This document shows, piece after piece, positions 5,398-8,760 of a DNA stretch of 8,760 bases. Source of the stretch: Myxococcales bacterium (GTDB taxonomy: Bacteria > Myxococcota > Polyangia > Fen-1088); the NCBI GenBank assembly GCA_003157315.1, contig PMJE01000589.1, positions 1-8,760 on the forward strand, in the 5' to 3' direction. The notes beneath the pieces were generated by a model, which saw nothing but the letters and a program-made list of their open reading frames with translations, made no database searches and was not told the origin of the DNA. Position 1 is the first letter of the stretch. The number at the start of each line of letters is the position of its first letter. A program made the position numbers and the translations under genes.

Positions 5398-6455
5398 CAC
5401 AATCGCGCTCCCACGAGTGCGGTGCCTGTCCACGAAGGCAGGCCCGTGCTCGCGATGAAAGTTCCCACACTGTACAGGCGTGGTTCCGGCACCAGCCACA
5501 AGGTTCCTGCCGTGAGGTCAAAGAAGAAATGACGGGAGAGGGAAGCCGTGACCCCCACGCATGCGCGCACACCCAGCGACCACGCGGTGATGCGATGGCC
5601 TTGGAAGCCAGAGGTAGCGACGATTCCCTCGGCCACCACCTGATATGCGCCGCCACCCAGGTCGGCATGGGGAGAAAATCGCCGCCACTGCCAGCGCGAA
5701 AAGGCTAGGCCCAGCCCGAGGAAGCGCTGATCGATGCTCACAGCTCCCTCTTGCGCCTGCAGTTGCGGGCTGGTACCGAAGCCGAACGCGCTGCCCGTGA
5801 CGCGGACCCAAGAACGCGCTTGATACCCCAGCTCGAGGTACGGCAAGAACGAAGGCGCGAAGCCCGAAGAGGTAGCAAGAACCACCAGACCGCCGGCCAA
5901 GGAAGCGCGATTGCGTGCTGCAGTCGCCGGTGGTGGTGGTGCGGTCGAAGGCGGCGGTTTGGCGGTCGCCAGTCGGTACGCGAGGGTATCGAACATGCGA
6001 GCCCGGATGAAATCGACGGCCCGCACCGCGATGACCACGTCCGCTCGATCCATCTCTTCGTCAGCGACGCGCAAGTGGGCCACTGAGGTCTTGCCACTTG
6101 AACGATCGAGAAACCAGACATCGAGCTGGCGGGGGCCGGATGCGCCGGACTCCGCATCGACTGCGGCGGGTTGGTCGGCAAAGACCACAACCGCCGCGGT
6201 TCGCGGTCCAGGCGCGAGCTTTTCGAGCTGGGCAGCGGGTGTGTTGGGAGTATCCGCGTGAATGAAATGCACCTCGAAGCCAACCGACAGCGCTTCGCCA
6301 CGCAGGCGGTTGAGCGCCTCTTGCATGGCGCTGTTCTCTCCCTCTGGAATCGCCACGGCTATCACGGCCGGTCCGACGTCCGCAGGTGCACCTGCCCCGG
6401 CGGGATCCGGGGAAAGTGCAATGGTGGAAAGCACAGCGGCGAGAAGAGCTGTCAC
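5397..6455 (-). CDS. Exported protein with periplasmic domain, Pro-rich linker and probable outer-membrane beta-barrel
   Basis: 352 residues, GTG start overlapping the FecR-protein stop (GTGA 6452-6455). The N-terminus 'MTALLAAVLSTIALSPDPAG' is hydrophobic, with Ala-rich possible signal-peptidase sites near 21-26, though it lacks the usual basic residues. Residues 30-160 look like an alpha/beta domain ('VIAVAIPEGENSAMQEALNR', 'AAVVVFAD', 'DVVIAVRAVDFIRARMFDTL'). Next comes a Pro-rich linker (167-178). From 185 on, alternating hydrophobic/polar segments with aromatic ends ('PSFLPYLELGYQARSWVRVT', 'FLGLGLAFSRWQWRRF', 'FFFDLTAGTLWLVPEPRLYS', ending 'GTALVGARL') suggest an 8-10 strand outer-membrane barrel. 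I recognise no named family, but hypothetical proteins of this build are common in myxobacteria beside ECF/FecR pairs. Position between the FecR protein and a polysaccharide lyase suggests a surface sensing or channel role (inference). Confidence 0.6.
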   Translation of the reverse strand: MTALLAAVLSTIALSPDPAGAGAPADVGPAVIAVAIPEGENSAMQEALNRLRGEALSVGFEVHFIHADTPNTPAAQLEKLAPGPRTAAVVVFADQPAAVDAESGASGPRQLDVWFLDRSSGKTSVAHLRVADEEMDRADVVIAVRAVDFIRARMFDTLAYRLATAKPPPSTAPPPPATAARNRASLAGGLVVLATSSGFAPSFLPYLELGYQARSWVRVTGSAFGFGTSPQLQAQEGAVSIDQRFLGLGLAFSRWQWRRFSPHADLGGGAYQVVAEGIVATSGFQGHRITAWSLGVRACVGVTASLSRHFFFDLTAGTLWLVPEPRLYSVGTFIASTGLPSWTGTALVGARL

Positions 6456-7756
6456 TCAGCCGGGGATTCTACAACGGAGCGCGCGAGGTCGGACTGATTC
6501 CCTTGGGGAAAGCGTTGTAGGTATGTCCGCGCAGCCTTGCGAGCCCGTTCGGGGTCCACCCGCACGAGCAACGTCAGTTTTCGTCCGAGCGCCTCGGAGG
6601 CATATGGACCTCGGCCGGCTTCGGCGAGGTAGGTGTCATACCAAGTCAGAGCAGCGTCGAATGACGCAGGCCCAACTTCGGAGAGTCGGCCGAGGAAAAA
6701 GGCGGCATCCTTCGCGCGATCACTTCCGGCGAATCGTGCACGCAGCGCCAACAATGCCTGGCGGGCCGTCTCGTACTTCCTGGTGTAGCGGGCCGCATCA
6801 GCCAGGGTGATGAGATCCAGGGCAGAGCCGCGCGCCAGAGTGACATCCATCCCGCGGCTTTCCGCGTCCTGCACGATGGCGGAAAAATCCCCCCTCGCGA
6901 TCAGGTCTGACCAGGTGACCGAATGAATCGCGTACCCCCCATCGTGCATGGCGAGCCGGCCTGACCCGCCATGGGCAGCGTGCTTCGCTATGGTCCGGCC
7001 CGCGGCTTCCGGTGCTGTCGGAACTGGCAGGGCCGAAGAAACCTCCGCTGGCCGCGATTCCTGTCGGACTTCGACAGAAGCGGTCACGGGCGCTTCACGC
7101 GGTGGGCTCGCAAACAGCTGTACCGACTCGCCTCCACGCAAGGTCACGACGGCATCCTCGCGCGGACCTCGCACCTCAACCACGCCGGTCTTCATGTGCA
7201 GATCCAGGCGGCCTTTTGCGGCGTCAAAGCCGAGACGGAAGGCCGTGCCCTTCACCAGAATCGAGAATGGACCAGCCTGGAAACGCCAGGAAGACTGCCT
7301 GCGCGGCTTGACGAACACGTCGATGGAGCCGTCGGAAATGGCCACCTGGGCGCCATGCGCGTCGGTACCGAGCACCTTGATCTTGGCCAACGGTTCGATT
7401 CCCAGGTGGGACTCGTCGGAGAAGAGCACGCGCGCGGCCGACGCAGCGGTGATGGTTTCAGTCGGTTCAACCGTCGCTCCCTCCACAACATAGTGCAGGG
7501 GTCGATCTGACGGCTGAAGTGGCAGGCGATACGCCGCGATGCCGAGTACGACAGCAACCGCACCTGCCAAGGCCCACTTGCCCCAAGCAAATGGCGGACG
7601 CAGGGAAATCGACGGCTCGAAATGATGTCCTTGCGCCAGCCGGCTCGCCAGCCGCTGCCAGCCCCGGTTCAGTTCAGCCTCGGTCACTTGCCCCAAACCC
7701 TGCCCGGCCAGGGCAGCGAATTCCTCAACCGTCACCGGATGCCGCGCATTCGTCAT
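6452..7756 (-). CDS. FecR-domain anti-sigma/signalling protein with C-terminal helical-repeat region
   Basis: 434 residues. ATG 7756 is chosen because it overlaps the sigma-factor stop (ATGA) and is preceded by a G-rich tract; the frame is open further upstream only because it shadows the sigma gene. Layout: a cytoplasmic N-terminus (1-58) long enough to hold sigma factor; one membrane helix 'WALAGAVAVVLGIAAYRLPL' (61-80); a periplasmic FecR domain about 95-215, with 'ATVEPTETITAASAARVLFS', 'ISDGSIDVFVK', 'GPFSILVKGTAFRLGFD', 'GVVEVRGP' and 'VVTLRGGESVQLFA'; an Ala/Pro/Glu-rich linker (217-262); and a C-terminal helical part (282-425, 'AARYTRKYETARQALLALRA', 'AAFFLGRLSE', 'AALTWYDTYLAE', 'RTYLQRFPQG') that resembles TPR/YbgF-type repeats. 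FecR proteins pass an outer-surface signal to their cognate ECF sigma factor. The TPR-like tail is not part of classical FecR and may receive a signal from the neighbouring barrel protein (inference). Confidence 0.85.
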   Translation of the reverse strand: MTNARHPVTVEEFAALAGQGLGQVTEAELNRGWQRLASRLAQGHHFEPSISLRPPFAWGKWALAGAVAVVLGIAAYRLPLQPSDRPLHYVVEGATVEPTETITAASAARVLFSDESHLGIEPLAKIKVLGTDAHGAQVAISDGSIDVFVKPRRQSSWRFQAGPFSILVKGTAFRLGFDAAKGRLDLHMKTGVVEVRGPREDAVVTLRGGESVQLFASPPREAPVTASVEVRQESRPAEVSSALPVPTAPEAAGRTIAKHAAHGGSGRLAMHDGGYAIHSVTWSDLIARGDFSAIVQDAESRGMDVTLARGSALDLITLADAARYTRKYETARQALLALRARFAGSDRAKDAAFFLGRLSEVGPASFDAALTWYDTYLAEAGRGPYASEALGRKLTLLVRVDPERARKAARTYLQRFPQGNQSDLARSVVESPAE

Positions 7757-8451
7757 CGCCCACCCCCAAACAGACGGGAGGCCGCCGGCGGAGCCAGACG
7801 GACCCGTGCCCTGCGTTCCTGTTGCGAAACAGATTTCTGGACATAGACCAAGGCCTTGGCCAGGTACCGCTTGACCGTGGCAAGCGAGATGCCGAGGCCC
7901 AGGGAGATGTCTTTGAGGTCCATTCCATCTACATATCGGAGGACAAACACAACCCTGTACTTGTCTCGCATCCCGTCGAGACTTCGCTGGACACACGACA
8001 GGGTCTCGCGCATCTCGAAATCGGCTGGCGACGACGCTGAAGGCGCCGACAAATCCGGATTCTGTTCAGAAATACGACGGCGCACGCGGAAGCGACGGAG
8101 TTCCTCGCTCACCACGCGCACGGCCACGGAATATACGAAGCTGCGGATGGCCGATGCCTTTTCCAGGGTGTGCAACCTGCGAAAGACCCGGAGAAAAACC
8201 TCTTGGGTCAGATCGTCGTGGTCATGCCGCGGGCCGAGCGCCCGACGGAGAAGGCCATACACCATCGGCGCGAAGCGATACCAAATCTCGCGCTGGGCCC
8301 AGACCTGTCCCACCAATGCCACGCGCGCCAAAATTGCGTCGTCAGCGTCGGCACCAACCCGCTCTTCGCCGGCTGAACCGACTGTGGTCTTCCCGCTGGC
8401 AGGCAGCGGCATAGAACCGGAACCGCCGTCATCAATGACCAGGTCGGACAC
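7753..8451 (-). CDS. ECF-type RNA polymerase sigma factor
   Basis: 232 residues from GTG 8451. Region sigma-2 spans about 55-125, with the core-binding 'DHDDLTQEVFLRVFRRL' (77-93) and 'AIRSFVYSVAVRVVSEELRR' (101-120) for -10 recognition. A Ser/Ala-rich linker (130-147) leads to sigma-4 (about 150-207): 'VQRSLDGMRDKYRVVFVLRY', 'VDGMDLKDISLGLGISLATV', 'KRYLAKAL', where the HTH recognises the -35. A frame from GTG 8514 adds 21 residues, but those codons use A/T third positions about half the time and include a TACAAT promoter-like box, so I prefer 8451; ATG 8412 is a third option. The basic C-terminal tail (212-232) is short. It overlaps the FecR gene (ATGA 7753-7756), the standard sigma/anti-sigma pairing. 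It probably drives the four-gene operon that ends with the rhamnogalacturonan lyase; autoregulation is likely but not shown. Confidence 0.9.
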   Translation of the reverse strand: MSDLVIDDGGSGSMPLPASGKTTVGSAGEERVGADADDAILARVALVGQVWAQREIWYRFAPMVYGLLRRALGPRHDHDDLTQEVFLRVFRRLHTLEKASAIRSFVYSVAVRVVSEELRRFRVRRRISEQNPDLSAPSASSPADFEMRETLSCVQRSLDGMRDKYRVVFVLRYVDGMDLKDISLGLGISLATVKRYLAKALVYVQKSVSQQERRARVRLAPPAASRLFGGGR

Positions 8452-8458
8452 GGTCCCT

Positions 8459-8487
8459 ATTGTACCAGCGTACCAGGATCGCGGCCA
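8459..8487 (-). promoter_or_regulatory. Candidate promoter of the sigma-factor operon
   Basis: On the minus strand a good -10 box TACAAT (8464-8459) is preceded by a 17-base spacer and a poor -35 TGGCCG (8487-8482). Transcription would begin at about 8451-8453, essentially on the GTG chosen as start, giving a leaderless or one-base-leader message; no Shine-Dalgarno precedes that GTG at normal distance. Only the -10 box is convincing. Confidence 0.35.
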
Positions 8488-8514
8488 GACATTGGATTGG
8501 GCTAGTCGGTTCAC

Positions 8515-8741
8515 TGGCTTCTTCTCTCACCTCGCAGTGTCGCGGCGGCTTCACGGCGGCTCACAGTTTCTTCCGCGCGAGACTAGTAGCTATCAGATGA
8601 CCAGCTATGAACAACCAACAAGTGACCAAACGCGTCGTGCATTTTTGTGAGCCGTCCCTATTCTAATTGGCACTGCTGGGGTTAGAATCGCGCAGAATTC
8701 GCGCACACGCGACAATGGCTATTTCTATTATGGAGGATGCG
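8515..8741. other. Divergent intergenic region
   Basis: About 230 bases between the leftward sigma gene and a rightward gene, with no coding sequence that I can support. It is locally AT-richer than the flanks around 8580-8735. It holds the inverted repeat at 8660-8688 and one copy of a 9-bp direct repeat (GTCCCTATT at 8654-8662, the other at 8453-8461). It also holds a TGGCAC at 8668-8673 that resembles the -24 half of a sigma-54 promoter, but the -12 half (GC) is not matched. Confidence 0.4.
8660..8688. promoter_or_regulatory. 7-bp inverted repeat with promoter-like arms
   Basis: ATTCTAA (8660-8666) and TTAGAAT (8682-8688) are perfect inverted copies with a 15-base centre. Each arm reads TAGAAT, a -10-like hexamer, one on each strand, so the site could be an operator or two overlapping divergent promoters. 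On the + strand the start point would be near 8695, about 45 bases before the next gene. No good -35 lies 17 bases upstream of either hexamer. Confidence 0.35.
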
Positions 8742-8760
8742 ATGCGAACCAGAACTCGGA
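8742..8760 (+). CDS. Start of a rightward gene (partial, product unknown)
   Basis: ATG 8742 follows GGAGG (8732-8736) at 5 bases, an ideal ribosome binding site and the strongest in the window. The visible residues are MRTRTR, a basic start compatible with a signal peptide or many other proteins. Two earlier in-frame ATGs (8715 and 8730) exist, giving MAISIMEDAMRTRTR, but the GGAGG favours 8742. The gene runs out of the window, so nothing can be said of its function. Confidence 0.5.

Noticed and set aside
4597..5532. A 311-codon + strand frame opposite the lyase gene.
   Set aside because: It is antisense to a clear PL11 protein, and its translation has no recognisable motif; long antisense frames are expected in GC-rich coding DNA.
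7757..7996. An 80-residue N-terminal extension of the FecR protein.
   Set aside because: It overlaps the sigma-factor gene in another frame and its Cys/Arg/Pro-rich translation looks like a shadow; ATG 7756 gives the usual ATGA sigma/anti-sigma overlap.
8667..8683. A sigma-54 promoter (TTGGCAC at 8667-8673).
   Set aside because: The -24 half fits but the required GC at the -12 position is GT here, so the match is incomplete.
1..8760. CRISPR arrays, complete insertion sequences, riboswitches and complete RNA genes.
   Set aside because: No regularly spaced repeats, no terminal inverted repeats flanking a transposase, and no recognisable structured RNA were seen by eye on either strand.

Overview
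The window looks like chromosome from a GC-rich delta-proteobacterium or myxobacterium (Myxococcota-like). This is an inference from base composition and from an ECF sigma / FecR / hypothetical-barrel gene set and an abundance of GTG starts and 1-4 base gene overlaps. No rRNA or species marker is present. It falls into two gene blocks that point toward each other, separated by a gene-poor stretch of about 800 bases that carries signs of mobile DNA.

Left block (1-2628, + strand): five tightly coupled genes, each stop codon overlapping the next start (ATGA or GTGA). They are the C-terminal end of an AMP-forming acyl ligase, a PrmC/HemK-type methyltransferase lacking the usual N-terminal domain, a small acyl carrier protein, an SGNH-like hydrolase of the 'FFGHQSVG' type, and a left-handed-beta-helix (serine acetyltransferase-like) acyltransferase. 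The ligase probably loads an acyl or aminoacyl group on the carrier protein. The methyltransferase may modify it, the hexapeptide transferase may pass an acyl group on, and the hydrolase may trim it. The product is unknown; a surface-glycan decoration or a small secondary metabolite both fit.

Middle (2629-3426): no convincing complete gene except a small minus-strand excisionase/AlpA-like HTH protein (2990-3232) with a perfect inverted repeat just upstream of its start. At 3361-3402 there is an exact-looking 3' half of a tRNA-Arg(UCU), from anticodon loop to discriminator base, with no 5' half. This is what an integrase attachment site looks like after insertion of an element into a tRNA gene. 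Together with the HTH gene, and the lower GC of the hydrolase and acyltransferase genes, it suggests that the right end of an integrative element (or its remnant) lies at about 3402 and that the left gene block could be its cargo. A short possible transposase (RAYT-like) fragment lies near 2826-2900.

Right block (3427-8451, minus strand): a four-gene operon, again with overlapping stops and starts. In order of transcription: an ECF sigma factor, a membrane-anchored FecR-domain protein with a C-terminal helical-repeat region, an exported protein with a Pro-rich linker and a probable beta-barrel C-terminus, and a lipoprotein family-PL11 rhamnogalacturonan lyase. This reads as a cell-surface signalling unit coupled to pectin (rhamnogalacturonan I) breakdown, without an obvious TonB-dependent transducer. 

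Right edge (8452-8760): a regulatory-looking intergenic region with a possible sigma-gene promoter, an AT-rich 7-bp inverted repeat, a 9-bp direct repeat, and the first codons of a + strand gene preceded by a strong GGAGG.
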